From: Prauserella muralis
GTDB taxonomy: Bacteria; Actinomycetota; Actinomycetes; Mycobacteriales; Pseudonocardiaceae
Direction: 5' to 3'
DNA: 64,000 nucleotides
NCBI RefSeq assembly: GCF_003202285.1
Contig: NZ_MASW01000002.1
Coordinates: forward strand, 744,001-808,000
This document shows, piece after piece, positions 19,816-29,203 of the stretch; within the stretch, counting starts at the first letter, position 1, and each line of letters starts with the position of its first letter. The notes beneath the pieces are model-generated. The model had not been told where the DNA came from, did not search any database, and saw nothing but the letters and a program-made list of their open reading frames with translations. A program made the translations under genes and the position numbers.

Positions 19816-19902
19816 AGCTCCCCAATGCGGCATTCGCTCCGCTGGATGGAGCGAATGCCGCATTCGCTCCGCTGAGTGGAACAAATGTGGCATTGGGGAG
19901 CT
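19816..19902. repeat. Composite palindromic repeat, three alternating half-units
   Basis: Three versions of a 17-nt unit (AATGCGGCATTCGCTCC) in alternating orientation. Units 1 and 2 (19824-19840, 19848-19864) form a perfect 17-bp hairpin with a 7-nt loop. The third (19881-19895 area) is diverged and can instead pair with the middle one or close the outer AGCTCCCC/GGGGAGCT arms. It lies between the VOC stop and the promoter of the GOLPH3-domain gene, so it may end transcription. It resembles dispersed elements I recall from Pseudonocardiaceae genomes. Confidence 0.75.
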
Positions 19903-19938
19903 CGGGGTGATCCGCCTGCGAGGTGAGGGCGGCCCGCC

Positions 19939-19944
19939 TAGGCT
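19939..19944 (+). promoter_or_regulatory. -10 box of leaderless GOLPH3-domain gene
   Basis: TAGGCT followed by 7 nt and then ATG 19952; the predicted start of transcription coincides with the start codon. Confidence 0.5.
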
Positions 19945-19951
19945 CGGGTCC

Positions 19952-20626
19952 ATGCTGATCGCTGAGGACCTGCTGTTGCTGGTGTTCGACAACGAGGAGG
20001 GCAAACCGGTCGGCGGGGTCTCGAACCTCGAGTACTCGCTGGCCGGCGCGCTGCTCATCGAGCTGGCCATCCGCGGCCGGGTCGACGTCACCACCGAGGC
20101 CGACGAGGGCAAGCCGGGCAGGCTGGTGGTGCGCGACGCCACGCCGACGGGCGAGCCCGCACTCGACGACGCACTCGGCAAGCTGTCCACAGTGGAGGGC
20201 AAGAAGCCGAAGGACGCCATCGGCCCGCTGTCCGGCAACGAGCTGTCCAAGCGCCTGCTCGGCGGCCTCGCCGAGCGCGGCATCCTCCGGCAGGAGAAGG
20301 GCAAGGTGCTCGGTCTGTTCCCGGTGACCCGCTGGCCCGCCGAGGACTCCCAGCACGAGGAGGCCACGCGCGCCGACCTGCGCCGCGTGCTCGTCGAGGG
20401 GCAGGAACCCGGCGAGCGCACCGGTGCCCTCATCGCCCTGCTCGCCGGAATGGGTGTGGTCACCGACGTGGTGACCTCCGACGACCCGAGGATGGTCGAG
20501 CGCAGGGCCAAGGAGATCGCCGAGGGCAACTGGGCGGGACAGGCCATGCGCAAGGCGGTGGAGGAGATCACCGCGGCGGTGATGGTCGCCGTGTTCGTGC
20601 CCACGATCGTCGCAGGCACGAGTTAG
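19952..20626 (+). CDS. GOLPH3/VPS74 (GPP34) domain protein
   Basis: 224-aa protein of the GPP34 family, the bacterial relatives of the eukaryotic phosphoinositide-binding Golgi protein GOLPH3. The N-terminal LIAEDLLLLVFDNEEGKP and SLAGALLIELAIRGRVDV are the family signature, followed by DALGKLS and GGLAERGILRQEKGKVLGLFPVTRWP and the helical C-terminal part. ATG 19952 is chosen over the upstream open frame because it sits 7 nt after a TAGGCT -10 box. The bacterial function is unknown; a membrane-lipid association is inferred from the eukaryotic family. Confidence 0.93.
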   Translation: MLIAEDLLLLVFDNEEGKPVGGVSNLEYSLAGALLIELAIRGRVDVTTEADEGKPGRLVVRDATPTGEPALDDALGKLSTVEGKKPKDAIGPLSGNELSKRLLGGLAERGILRQEKGKVLGLFPVTRWPAEDSQHEEATRADLRRVLVEGQEPGERTGALIALLAGMGVVTDVVTSDDPRMVERRAKEIAEGNWAGQAMRKAVEEITAAVMVAVFVPTIVAGTS

Positions 20627-20694
20627 GCGGAGCCGTCACGCACGTGAGGTGCCGGGGGCGATCCGGCCACAATGGACGGTCGTGGCGGTGGCGG

Positions 20695-23010
20695 TCAGGC
20701 CGTCGGCTCCAGGCGCACCACGATCGCCTTCGACGCCGGCGTGTTCGACGTCCTGGCCACCGCGTCCAGCGGCACCAGGGCGTTGGCCTCCGGGAAGTAG
20801 GCGGCGGCGCAGCCCGGCGCCGTCGGGTAGGACACCACGCGGAAGCGCTCGGCCCTGCGGTCGCCGTCGTCCGCCTCGGACACCAGGTCCACCAGCGTGC
20901 CGTCGGCGACCCCGAGCGCGGCCAGGTCCGCCGGGTTCACGAACACGACCCTGCGGCCGTCCTCGACGCCCCGGTAACGGTCGGAGAGCCCGTAGATCGT
21001 GGTGTTGTACTGGTCGTGGCTGCGCAACGTCTGCAGCAGCAACCGGCCCTCGGGCACCCGCGGGTACTCCAGGTCGTTCACCGAGAACATCGCCTTGCCG
21101 GTGAGCGTGCCGGTGAACTCCCGCGCGTCACGCGGCGGGTTGGGCAGCACGAACCCGTCGGGCTCGCGCACCCGCGCGTTGTAGTCCTCGCAGCCGGGCA
21201 CCACGCGCGCGATGCGGTCGCGGATCGCGTCGTAGCCTGCCTCGAACTCCCGCCACGGCACCGGGTGCGCCTCGCCGAACAGCTCCCGCGCCAGGCGGCA
21301 CAGGATCGCGACCTCGGACAGCAGGTGCTCGCTCGCCGGTGCGATCCGCCCGCGGGAGGCGTGCACCGCCGACATGGAGTCCTCCACCGTCACGAACTGC
21401 TCGCCGGAGGCCTGCACGTCCCGCTCGGTGCGGCCCAGCGTGGGCAGGATCAGCGCCGTGCGGCCGGTGACGGCGTGCGAGCGGTTGAGCTTGGTGGAGA
21501 CGTGCACGGTCAGCTCGCACGAGCGCAGCGCTCGCTCGGTGGCGGCGGTGTCGGGCGTGGCGGAGGCGAAATTGCCGCCCAGGGCGAAGAACACCCGGCC
21601 CCGGCCCTCGCGCATCGCGCGGATCGAGTCCACCACGTCCCACCCGTGCTCGCGGGGTACGTCGATGCCGAACTCGGCTTCCAGCGCGGCGAGGAACTCC
21701 TCCGGCATCTTCTCCCAGATGCCCATCGTCCGGTCGCCCTGCACGTTGGAGTGACCGCGCACCGGGCACAGGCCCGCGCCGGGCTTGCCGATCATGCCGC
21801 GCAGCAGCGCGACGTTGGCGACCTCCCGGATCGTCGGCACCGCGTGCCGGTGCTGCGTCAGTCCCATCGCCCAGCAGTACACGGTGCGCTCGGAGGAGGC
21901 GATCATGCTCGCGATGCGGGCGATCTGCTCCCTGCTGACCCCCGTGGCCTGCTCCACCTCGGCCCAGTCGAGCTCGCGCAGCTGCTTGGCGTAGTCGGCG
22001 AAGTCGTGGGTCGAGGAGCCGATGAAGTCGTGGTCGAGCACCGTGCCCGGCGCGGCGTCGTCCCACGTGAGCAGCAGGTGGCCGATCGCCTGGAACAGGG
22101 CCAGGTCACCGCCGAGGCGGATCTGGCAGAACTCGTCGGCCAGCGGGCTGCCCTTGCCCAGCACGCCGCGCACGTTCTGCGGGTTCTTGAAACGCATCAG
22201 CCCGGCCTCGGGCAGCGGGTTCACCGCGACGACCCGCGCCCCGCCCGCCTTCGCCCGCTCCAGCGCGGACAGCATCCGCGGATGGTTGGTGCCCGGGTTC
22301 TGCCCGATCACGACGATCAGGTCGGCGTGGTGCACGTCGGCAAGGCTCACCGTGCCCTTGCCGATGCCGGTGGACTCCGTCAGCGCCGCGCCCGAGGACT
22401 CGTGGCACATGTTGCTGCAGTCCGGCAGGTTGTTGGTGCCGAAGGAGCGCACCAGCAGCTGGTAGGCGAACGCGGCCTCGTTGCTGGTGCGGCCGGAGGT
22501 GTAGAAGATGGCCTGGTTCGGGTCGGACAGGCCGCGCAGCGCGTCCGCGGTCAGCCGCAGCGCCTCGTCCCAGGAGACCGGCTCGTAGTGTGTCGCGCCC
22601 TCGCGCAACACCATCGGGTGAGTCAGCCTGCCCTGCTGGCCGAGCCAGTAGTCCGACCGCTCGGCGAGCTCGGCGACGGAGTGGCGGGCGAAGAACTCGG
22701 GACCGACCCGGCGGGTGGTCGCCTCCTCGGCGACGGCCTTGGCGCCGTTCTCGCAGAACTCGGCGAGCTTGCGGTGCTCGCCGTCGGCCTCCCTGGGCTC
22801 CGGCCACGCGCACCCCGGGCAGTCGTAGCCGTCGCGCTGGTTGAGCAGGCGCAGCGTGCGCACGGTGCGCCCGGCGCCCATCTGTTCCCAGCTCCGGCGC
22901 AGCGACACCGCCACGCCAGGCAGCCCGGCCGCCCACTCCTTGGGCTTGCCGACCTCGAGCCGGCCCTCGTCGATGTCGTCGTGCGGTGCGTTACGTGCCA
23001 CGGGCGCCAT
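20695..23010 (-). CDS. FdhF/YdeP family molybdopterin oxidoreductase
   Basis: 771-aa cytoplasmic oxidoreductase of the FdhF/YdeP type (molybdopterin guanine dinucleotide enzyme without Tat signal). An N-terminal CPGC pair (Cys64, Cys67), SGRTSNEAAFAYQLLVRSFGTNN, the candidate metal ligand in CSNMCHESSG, VIGQNPGTNHPRML, GHSNVQGDRTMG and the C-terminal molydop-binding RSHDQYNTTIYGLSDRYRG are visible. E. coli YdeP has been linked to acid resistance; formate oxidation is not shown for this subgroup. ATG 23010 overlaps the end of the MFS gene by 20 nt, so it is the last gene of a marR-MFS-fdhF operon. Confidence 0.92.
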   Translation of the reverse strand: MAPVARNAPHDDIDEGRLEVGKPKEWAAGLPGVAVSLRRSWEQMGAGRTVRTLRLLNQRDGYDCPGCAWPEPREADGEHRKLAEFCENGAKAVAEEATTRRVGPEFFARHSVAELAERSDYWLGQQGRLTHPMVLREGATHYEPVSWDEALRLTADALRGLSDPNQAIFYTSGRTSNEAAFAYQLLVRSFGTNNLPDCSNMCHESSGAALTESTGIGKGTVSLADVHHADLIVVIGQNPGTNHPRMLSALERAKAGGARVVAVNPLPEAGLMRFKNPQNVRGVLGKGSPLADEFCQIRLGGDLALFQAIGHLLLTWDDAAPGTVLDHDFIGSSTHDFADYAKQLRELDWAEVEQATGVSREQIARIASMIASSERTVYCWAMGLTQHRHAVPTIREVANVALLRGMIGKPGAGLCPVRGHSNVQGDRTMGIWEKMPEEFLAALEAEFGIDVPREHGWDVVDSIRAMREGRGRVFFALGGNFASATPDTAATERALRSCELTVHVSTKLNRSHAVTGRTALILPTLGRTERDVQASGEQFVTVEDSMSAVHASRGRIAPASEHLLSEVAILCRLARELFGEAHPVPWREFEAGYDAIRDRIARVVPGCEDYNARVREPDGFVLPNPPRDAREFTGTLTGKAMFSVNDLEYPRVPEGRLLLQTLRSHDQYNTTIYGLSDRYRGVEDGRRVVFVNPADLAALGVADGTLVDLVSEADDGDRRAERFRVVSYPTAPGCAAAYFPEANALVPLDAVARTSNTPASKAIVVRLEPTA

Positions 23011-24250
23011 TCTGTGCCGCCGCCGCGTCCTCCGCGATGACCGGGGCCACGCGCAGCCGCCGGTCGGCGAGCGTGACGGCCAGCAGGGCCACCGCCACCC
23101 CGAGCAGGCTCAGCGCCAGCCGGTGCAGGCCCTCGGCCGTCGGAGCGGCGCCGAAACACGCCGCGATCAGGGCGGATGCTCCCATCGCGCCGACGTACTG
23201 GGCGCTGCGGAAGAAGCCGCTGGCGGTGCCCATCCGGGCCGCGTCGGCCTGGCCGTAGAGCGCTGTCTGGTTGGTCACACTCGTCAGCCCCTGGGCCAGC
23301 CCGAACGCCGCGGCGATCACCACGAGCAACCACAGCGCCGTCCCGGCGTCCACGAGCAGCAGGAGCACCGAGCCCGTGCCGAGCGCGGCGACGGACAGCG
23401 CGAGCCGGGCCCGCAGGCCGCTCGCACGCCCGGACAGCGCGGCGGCCGTGACGGCGACCAGCGACATCGGCAGCAGCAGCAGCCCGGAGGTCGTCTCCGA
23501 GAGGCCGCGGTCGGTCTGCAGCCACTGCACGTAGCCGAACAGCACCGCGTAGATCGCCAGGAAAGCCAGCCCCTGCCGCAGATAGGTGCGCAGGATCGCG
23601 CCGTCGGTGAGCACGGCGCGGGCCTGGAGCCTGCGCCGGGGACCCGTGCCGCCCCCGTCGCGCGGTACCCAGAGCCAGGCGAACAGCATCGCGCCGACGG
23701 CCAGCGGGATGTTCACGGCGAAGATCGCGGGCCAGCCGAACAGCCCGATGAGCCCGCCGCCGAGCGTCGGCCCGATCACCATGACCGTCTGCGCCGAGAT
23801 GGACAGAACCGCGATCACCCCGGCGGGCACCCCCGCGCCGTGGGCGTCGGCGTGCTTGCGCAGCACCGCCATCGCCGCCGGAAAGCCCGCGCACGTGCCG
23901 AAGCCGAGCAGCACCCGGACGCCGATGAGCCAGTCGAGCGAGAGCGCCAGCGTCCCCGCGACACCCGCGACGGCCACGGTGAGGGCGCCCGCGAGCAGCA
24001 CCCGCCGTGGCCCCCAGCGATCGACGAGGATGCCCGCCAGCGGCTGGCCGATGGCGGTGGCGAGGTAGAGGCCGGTGACGAGCCAGGCCGTCTCGGCGGG
24101 GCTCGCGCCGAAGGTGTGTCCGATCGGCACGAGCGCCACCGCGATCATGGTGGAGTTGATGGGGTTCAGCACCGCGCTGGCGACGAGCGGGGTGAGCAGG
24201 CGGGCGGAGAAGATGCGGGAGCGGCGCGTGGTGGTCCTCCTCGGGGTCAC
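22991..24250 (-). CDS. MFS drug-efflux type transporter
   Basis: 419-aa major facilitator, probably a proton-driven exporter. LVASAVLNPINSTMIAVALVPIG is a drug-resistance-transporter first helix, followed by TAWLVTGLYLATAIGQPLAG, DRWGPRRVLLAG (motif A) and GPTLGGGLIGLFGWPAIFAVNIP (motif C-like). The GTG at 24250 overlaps the marR stop (GTGA), making a marR-efflux operon. The long upstream open frame is a shadow of marR. Substrate unknown; the MarR partner suggests induction by a toxic phenolic or drug-like compound. Confidence 0.9.
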   Translation of the reverse strand: MTPRRTTTRRSRIFSARLLTPLVASAVLNPINSTMIAVALVPIGHTFGASPAETAWLVTGLYLATAIGQPLAGILVDRWGPRRVLLAGALTVAVAGVAGTLALSLDWLIGVRVLLGFGTCAGFPAAMAVLRKHADAHGAGVPAGVIAVLSISAQTVMVIGPTLGGGLIGLFGWPAIFAVNIPLAVGAMLFAWLWVPRDGGGTGPRRRLQARAVLTDGAILRTYLRQGLAFLAIYAVLFGYVQWLQTDRGLSETTSGLLLLPMSLVAVTAAALSGRASGLRARLALSVAALGTGSVLLLLVDAGTALWLLVVIAAAFGLAQGLTSVTNQTALYGQADAARMGTASGFFRSAQYVGAMGASALIAACFGAAPTAEGLHRLALSLLGVAVALLAVTLADRRLRVAPVIAEDAAAAQNGARGT

Positions 24251-24687
24251 GGTTGCTGGGCGAGGCGCTGGAGCAGGGGCACCGCTTCGGCGAGGACCGC
24301 GCGTTCGCGTGCGCTGAACCCGGTGGTCAGCGCGGACGCCAGCCACTCGTCGCGGTGCTGGTGGATGCCGAGCACGGTCTTGCGGCCCAGGTCGGACAGC
24401 GCGACGACGGTGCGGCGGCCGTCGGCCGGATCCCGGGTGCGCTGCAGGTAGCCGAGCTCGTCGAGGGCGGAGAGCGTGGCGGCCATGGACTGCTGCCGCA
24501 CGCGCTCGGCGGCGGCGAGCGCGCTCTGGGTCGCGGGGCCCTCCCGGTTGAGCCTGGCCAGCACGGCGGCCTGGGTGGGGGTCAGCACCTCGGCGTTGTC
24601 GACCTGGCGCAGCCGCCTGCGCAGCTGGCCGATCGTGCCGCGCAGCTGCCCGGCCAGCTCGGCCACCTCGGTGGGAACGTCGGTCAT
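24247..24687 (-). CDS. MarR-family transcriptional regulator
   Basis: 146-aa winged-helix regulator. LTPTQAAVLARLNREGPATQSALAAAE is the first part of the DNA-binding domain and RTRDPADGRRTVVALSDLGRK the wing with its DxRxxxxxLT-like signature. ATG 24687 is preceded by AGGTTAGG; a GTG at 24693 is the alternative. It is divergent from the MerR gene (92 nt between starts). The intergenic region contains CCTGTGCA twice (about 24709-24722 area) as possible operator half-sites. It probably represses its own operon. Confidence 0.92.
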   Translation of the reverse strand: MTDVPTEVAELAGQLRGTIGQLRRRLRQVDNAEVLTPTQAAVLARLNREGPATQSALAAAERVRQQSMAATLSALDELGYLQRTRDPADGRRTVVALSDLGRKTVLGIHQHRDEWLASALTTGFSARERAVLAEAVPLLQRLAQQP

Positions 24688-24741
24688 ATACACAGCCTAA
24701 CCTGTGCAGTTCTGCCTGTGCATTCCCACGGGTTGTCGCTG

Positions 24742-24772
24742 TTGCCTTGACGCCGACGTCAATCTTTACGCT
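24742..24772 (+). promoter_or_regulatory. MerR-type promoter with 19-bp spacer and central dyad
   Basis: TTGCCT (24742-24747) and TACGCT (24767-24772) are 19 bp apart, and the spacer carries the dyad TTGACG-CCGA-CGTCAA (24747-24762). Long spacers with an operator inside are diagnostic of MerR-activated promoters. Transcription would start close to the merR ATG at 24780. Confidence 0.6.
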
Positions 24773-24779
24773 CGGATTC

Positions 24780-25172
24780 ATGCGAATCGGTGAGCTCGCC
24801 CGGCGAGCCGGGACCACACCACGGGCGCTGCGGTTCTACGAGTCCCAGGGGTTGCTGACCTCCCGGCGCGCGGCCAACGGCTACCGCGACTACGACGAGG
24901 CGGACCTGCGGCTTGTCAGCGAGATCCTGGCCCTGCAGGCCACCGGGCTGAGCCTCGACGAGACCCGGCCGTTCGTCGAGTGCCTGCGCTCCGGGCACGA
25001 GGCGGGGGACTCGTGTGCCGACTCGATCGAGGTCTACGAACGCAAGATCGCCGAGGTCGACGCCTGTCTCGACCGCCTGAGTGCCGTCCGGGCGGGCCTG
25101 GTCGCCAAGCTCGCCGCCGCACTCGAGCGGCAACCCGATCCGTGCCGCGTCATGCCCGCCCATCCCCAGTGA
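24780..25172 (+). CDS. MerR-family transcriptional regulator
   Basis: 130-aa MerR protein: IGELARRAGTTPRALRFYESQGLL is the helix-turn-helix and wing, YRDYDEADLRLVSEILALQATGLSLDE the second part, followed by the dimerisation coiled coil (IEVYERKIAEVDACLDRL). Four cysteines (68, 79, 96, 122), two in CLRSGHEAGDSC, could form a redox- or metal-responsive site. Start ATG 24780 agrees with the promoter 8 nt upstream. Thioredoxin follows after 9 nt, so the pair is an operon and the regulator likely senses thiol stress; that is inference. Confidence 0.92.
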   Translation: MRIGELARRAGTTPRALRFYESQGLLTSRRAANGYRDYDEADLRLVSEILALQATGLSLDETRPFVECLRSGHEAGDSCADSIEVYERKIAEVDACLDRLSAVRAGLVAKLAAALERQPDPCRVMPAHPQ

Positions 25173-25181
25173 GGAGTCCCG

Positions 25182-25529
25182 ATGACCCAGCCCGACACCA
25201 CCGCCGCCGAAGTGCTCGCGGTGACCGACGAGACCTTCGCCCGCGACGTCCGCGAGCAGGACCTGCCCGTGCTGGTCGACTTCTGGGCCCAGTGGTGCCC
25301 GCCCTGCCACGTGATCGCCCCCGTGCTCGCCGAGATCGCCCGCGAGCGGGAGGGCTCGCTGCTCGTCCGCAAGATCAACGCCGACGACAGTCCCGTCAGC
25401 ACCCGCGACTACGGCGTCATGTCGCTGCCGACCCTGCTGCTGTTCCGCGGCGGCGAGCCGGTGCGCTCGATCGTCGGCTCCCGGCCCAAGGCGCGGTTGC
25501 TCGCCGAGCTGGACGCCGCGCTCGGCTGA
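25182..25529 (+). CDS. Thioredoxin with WCPPC active site
   Basis: 115-aa thioredoxin-fold protein. The active site is WCPPC (Cys39, Cys42) instead of the classical WCGPC; the fold signature [19 protein letters not shown], the KINADDSP strand and the cis-Pro in MSLPTLLLF are intact. ATG 25182 has GAGGAG upstream. The Pro for Gly change usually makes the disulfide a stronger oxidant than in thioredoxin 1. It forms an operon with the MerR gene and is closed by a strong hairpin. Confidence 0.94.
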   Translation: MTQPDTTAAEVLAVTDETFARDVREQDLPVLVDFWAQWCPPCHVIAPVLAEIAREREGSLLVRKINADDSPVSTRDYGVMSLPTLLLFRGGEPVRSIVGSRPKARLLAELDAALG

Positions 25530-25536
25530 ACCGCCC

Positions 25537-25567
25537 CCGGGCTCGTCAGACTCGGTGACGAGCCCGG
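25537..25567 (+). terminator. Hairpin terminator after thioredoxin gene
   Basis: Perfect 12-bp inverted repeat CCGGGCTCGTCA / TGACGAGCCCGG with a 7-nt loop, 8 nt after the stop codon and before the valS promoter. Confidence 0.75.
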
Positions 25568-25579
25568 TGAGCAGGTTCG

Positions 25580-25585
25580 TAGACT
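25580..25585 (+). promoter_or_regulatory. -10 box of probable leaderless valS
   Basis: TAGACT followed by 8 nt and the GTG start at 25594. The arrangement argues for the 25594 start over 25555. Confidence 0.5.
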
Positions 25586-25593
25586 TGTCAGTT

Positions 25594-28230
25594 GTGACGG
25601 AGAACGCGCCCCAGCAGCACACCGACCTGCCCAACGCCTGGAACCCGGCGGACGAGGAGCCCGCCCTGTACCAGCGCTGGGTAGACGCGGGCTACTTCAC
25701 CGCCGACGCGGCGTCGGACAAGCCACCGTTCACCGTCGTGCTGCCGCCGCCGAACGTCACCGGCAGCCTGCACATGGGCCACGCGCTCGACCACACCCTC
25801 ATGGACGCGCTCACCCGGCGCAGGCGGATGCAGGGCTACGAGGTCCTCTGGCTGCCCGGCATGGACCACGCCGGCATCGCCACGCAGAACGTCGTCGAGC
25901 GGGAGCTGGCGAACGAGGGGCTGTCCCGCCACGACCTCGGCCGCGAGTGTTTCGTCGAGCGCGTGTGGGAGTGGAAGGCCGAGTACGGCGGCAGGATCCT
26001 CGGCCAGATGAGGCGGCTCGGCGACGGCGTCGACTGGTCGCGCGAGCGGTTCACCATGGACGAGGGGCTCTCCCGTGCCGTCCAGACCATGTTCAAGAGG
26101 CTCTACGACGACGGCCTCATCTACCGTGCCGAGCGGATCATCAACTGGTGCCCGCGCTGCCACACCGCGCTGTCGGACATCGAGGTCGACCACTCCGACG
26201 ACGAGGGCGAGCTGGTGTCCATCCGCTACGGCGACGGTGACGGCGCTGCCGTCGTCGTGGCCACCACCCGCGCCGAGACGATGCTCGGCGACACGGCCGT
26301 GGCCGTGCACCCCGACGACGAGCGCTACGCACACCTCGTCGGCACCGAGGTGGAGCTCCCGCTCACCGGCCGCCGTATCCCGATCGTCGCGGACAGGCAC
26401 GTCGATCCCGAGTTCGGTACCGGCGCCGTCAAGGTGACGCCCGCGCACGACCCGAACGACTTCGAGATCGGCAGGCGGCACAACCTGCCCATGCCGTCCA
26501 TCATGGACGAGCGGGCCGTGATCACCGCGCCGGGACCGTTCGAGGGCATGGACCGGTTCGAGGCAAGGCCCGCCGTCGTCGCCGCGTTGCGCGAGCAGGG
26601 CCGCATCGTCGCGGAGAAGCGGCCGTACGTGCACGCCGTCGGGCACTGCTCGCGGTGCGACACGGTCGTCGAGCCGAGGCTGTCGCTGCAGTGGTGGGTC
26701 AAGGTCGAGCCGCTGGCCCGCGCCGCGGGCGACGCCGTGCGCGACGGCCGCACCACGATCCATCCGCCGGAGCTGGCCAAGCGCTACTTCGAGTGGGTCG
26801 ACAACATGCACGACTGGACGATCTCGCGCCAGCTGTGGTGGGGGCACCGCATCCCCGTGTGGTACGGCCCGAACGGCGAGGTGGTGTGCGTCGGCCCGGA
26901 CGAGGAGCCGCCCTCGGGTGAAGGCTGGACCCGGGATCCGGACGTGCTCGACACGTGGTTCTCCTCGGGCCTGTGGCCGTTCTCGACGATGGGCTGGCCG
27001 GACGAGACCGCCGACCTGGCGAAGTTCTACCCGACGAGCGTGCTGGTCACCGGCTACGACATCCTGTTCTTCTGGGTCGCCAGGATGATGATGTTCGGCG
27101 TGTACGCCCGTGGCGGAGTGCAGCCGTTCGACCACGTCTTCCTGCACGGGCTGATCCGCGACGCCAGCGGTAAGAAGATGTCGAAGTCGCGCGGCAACGC
27201 GATCGACCCGCTCGACTGGATGGACCGCTTCGGCGCCGACGCCATGCGGTTCACGCTCGCCCGCGGCGCCAATCCGGGCGCGGACATGGCGCTCGCCGAG
27301 GAATGGGCGGCGGGCTCGCGCAACTTCTGCACGAAGCTCTGGAACGCCGCCCGGTTCGCCATGAGCAACGGAGCCACGGTGCACCGGCCGCTGCCCCCGG
27401 CGGCCGAGCTGACCGAGTCCGACCGCTGGATCCTCGGCAGGCTGGGCGCCGTGGTGTCCGAAGTGGACGAGCTGCTGGAGGACTTCCAGTTCGCCAAGGC
27501 CACCAACCTGCTCTACCACTTCACCTGGGACGAGCTGTGCGACTGGTACCTGGAGCTGGCGAAGGTCCAGCTCGCCGGCGAGCACGCCGAGAACACCCGC
27601 GCGGTGCTCGGCCACGCGCTCGACACCGTGCTGCGGCTGCTGCACCCGTTCATCCCGTTCATCACCGAGCGGCTGTGGACCACGCTCACCGGCAGTGGGG
27701 GAGAGTCGCTCGTCGTGGCGCAGTGGCCCGGGGGTGTGGTGACGCTGCCGGAGGCCGACCCGGTGGCCGACGGCCGGATCGCCGACGTGCAGAAGCTGGT
27801 GACCGAGATCCGCCGGTTCCGCTCCGACCAGGGGCTCAAGCCCGGGCAGCGCGTGGCGACGCGGCTGGGCGGTGCCGGGTTCTCCCCGCTCGCCGGGCAC
27901 GAGGACGCGGTGCGTGCGCTGGCGCGGCTCAGCGAGCCCGGCGACGCCTTCTCCGCGACGGCGTCGCTGGAGGTGGCGCTCGGCTCCGGGACGGTGACCG
28001 TGGAGGTGGACACCTCCGGCACGATCGACGTCGCCGCCGAGCGCAAGCGCCTGCAGAAGGATCTCGCGGTGGCCGAGAAGGAGCTCAAGCAGACCGAGGC
28101 CAAGCTCGGCAACGAGGGCTTCCTCGCCAAGGCCCCCGCCGATGTGGTCGACAAGATCCGCGTGCGCCGCGACACCGCCGCCGCCGACATCGAGCGCATC
28201 ACGGCCCGGCTGGACGCGCTGCCCTCATGA
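25594..28230 (+). CDS. valS: Valyl-tRNA synthetase
   Basis: 878-aa class I synthetase charging tRNA-Val. HIGH motif HMGH at residues 60-63 in [20 protein letters not shown] at 528-532 in [10 protein letters not shown], and the CP1 editing domain with [17 protein letters not shown]. The C-terminal 70 residues form the valine-enzyme coiled coil ([22 protein letters not shown]). GTG 25594 is supported by the -10 box 8 nt upstream. In mycobacteria valS directly precedes folC; here an esterase and a P450 pair intervene. Confidence 0.97.
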   Translation: MTENAPQQHTDLPNAWNPADEEPALYQRWVDAGYFTADAASDKPPFTVVLPPPNVTGSLHMGHALDHTLMDALTRRRRMQGYEVLWLPGMDHAGIATQNVVERELANEGLSRHDLGRECFVERVWEWKAEYGGRILGQMRRLGDGVDWSRERFTMDEGLSRAVQTMFKRLYDDGLIYRAERIINWCPRCHTALSDIEVDHSDDEGELVSIRYGDGDGAAVVVATTRAETMLGDTAVAVHPDDERYAHLVGTEVELPLTGRRIPIVADRHVDPEFGTGAVKVTPAHDPNDFEIGRRHNLPMPSIMDERAVITAPGPFEGMDRFEARPAVVAALREQGRIVAEKRPYVHAVGHCSRCDTVVEPRLSLQWWVKVEPLARAAGDAVRDGRTTIHPPELAKRYFEWVDNMHDWTISRQLWWGHRIPVWYGPNGEVVCVGPDEEPPSGEGWTRDPDVLDTWFSSGLWPFSTMGWPDETADLAKFYPTSVLVTGYDILFFWVARMMMFGVYARGGVQPFDHVFLHGLIRDASGKKMSKSRGNAIDPLDWMDRFGADAMRFTLARGANPGADMALAEEWAAGSRNFCTKLWNAARFAMSNGATVHRPLPPAAELTESDRWILGRLGAVVSEVDELLEDFQFAKATNLLYHFTWDELCDWYLELAKVQLAGEHAENTRAVLGHALDTVLRLLHPFIPFITERLWTTLTGSGGESLVVAQWPGGVVTLPEADPVADGRIADVQKLVTEIRRFRSDQGLKPGQRVATRLGGAGFSPLAGHEDAVRALARLSEPGDAFSATASLEVALGSGTVTVEVDTSGTIDVAAERKRLQKDLAVAEKELKQTEAKLGNEGFLAKAPADVVDKIRVRRDTAAADIERITARLDALPS

Positions 28231-29109
28231 CAGGTGGCTGAGGACCTCCGCGGCGACGCCGGCCATCCCGGAGCGCCGCGGGTGGTACGAGGCCGCGGCG
28301 AGGGGGTCGGTGTTCTTGCCCTGGATCCACGCGGCCCGGCCCGCGCACGCGTCGTGGCCGAGGGAGGCGGGATACATGTCGACGAACGTCGCCCCACCGT
28401 CCTCGGCGACGGCCTTCTCCAGCGCGGCGTTGAGCGTCTCCTCGACGCTGTTGAGCCACACGTAGTCGCCGTCGGCGAAGGGCAGCACGTCCGGGCACGT
28501 TCCGGTGGGCGGCGCGATCCTCGGGTAGCCGATCACGAGCACGGTGGCCCGTGGTGACCGCTCGTGGATTCCGGCCAGCACCGCGGCCACGTTGCGTTCC
28601 GTGCCGGCGATCGCGGCCTTGATGGTGTCGACGCCGTCGACGGTGAAGTGCTCCTGGCACGGTGCGCCCGTGGGGTCGGAGTCGCGCAGCTCGGGGCAGG
28701 TGCCGACGATGCGGCCGAACACGCCGTGGTCGTTGCCGCCGATGCCGAGCGTCACCAGGTCGGTGTCCGCCCGCAGCGCGTCGAACTGCGGGGCGTTGCG
28801 CCCGAGCGTCACCTGCTGCGCGCGGGTCATGTGGGTGGTGTCGGCGCCGGCGCAGCTGACGTCGGTGAACCTCGCCGGGCCGACCGTGCGGGCCACCAGC
28901 GACGGGTAGTTGGCGGTGGAGCGGAAGCAGCCGAACGGGTTCAGCCGTTGCAACGGGATCAGCGGTCCCGAGGTGTAGGAGTCGCCGAGCGCCACGTAGT
29001 GCCGGGGGCGCACGGTCTCCGTCGCCGAGGCGCTCGCGGTGGCCGTGGCCGCCAGCAGCGTCGAGAGGACCGAGACGACGACGATGAGCAGGCGACGGCG
29101 GCTGGGCAT
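28225..29109 (-). CDS. Secreted SGNH-family esterase/lipase
   Basis: 294-aa exported hydrolase of the Streptomyces scabies esterase-like SGNH group. The signal peptide [24 protein letters not shown] is followed by block [10 protein letters not shown] (Ser44), block [11 protein letters not shown] (Gly and Asn of the oxyanion hole) and block V SYHPRRSG (His276). Several paired cysteines ([33 protein letters not shown]) suggest disulfides in a secreted enzyme. ATG 29109 has GGGGGA upstream; the open frame further up lacks signal-peptide features. It converges on valS with a 6-nt overlap. Confidence 0.92.
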   Translation of the reverse strand: MPSRRRLLIVVVSVLSTLLAATATASASATETVRPRHYVALGDSYTSGPLIPLQRLNPFGCFRSTANYPSLVARTVGPARFTDVSCAGADTTHMTRAQQVTLGRNAPQFDALRADTDLVTLGIGGNDHGVFGRIVGTCPELRDSDPTGAPCQEHFTVDGVDTIKAAIAGTERNVAAVLAGIHERSPRATVLVIGYPRIAPPTGTCPDVLPFADGDYVWLNSVEETLNAALEKAVAEDGGATFVDMYPASLGHDACAGRAAWIQGKNTDPLAAASYHPRRSGMAGVAAEVLSHLS

Positions 29110-29203
29110 GGTTCCCCCGTTTCCCCACGGTGTGGCCCTTTCCTTCCTAGCCGTCGCCCGCGCTCGCCGGTAGTCGGCGATCGGGTGGCGTTGTCCGCCG
29201 TGG

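Noticed and set aside
19820-19900. CRISPR-like array from repeated units
   Set aside because: Units alternate in orientation, are only three, and lack unique spacers; it is a palindromic repeat.
22991-24817. 608-aa version of the MFS protein starting upstream in marR
   Set aside because: The first 190 residues are an out-of-frame reading of marR; GTG 24250 with GTGA overlap is the sensible start.
25588-27900. 770-aa open frame antisense to valS
   Set aside because: The sense frame carries HMGH and KMSKS; the antisense product has no recognisable feature.
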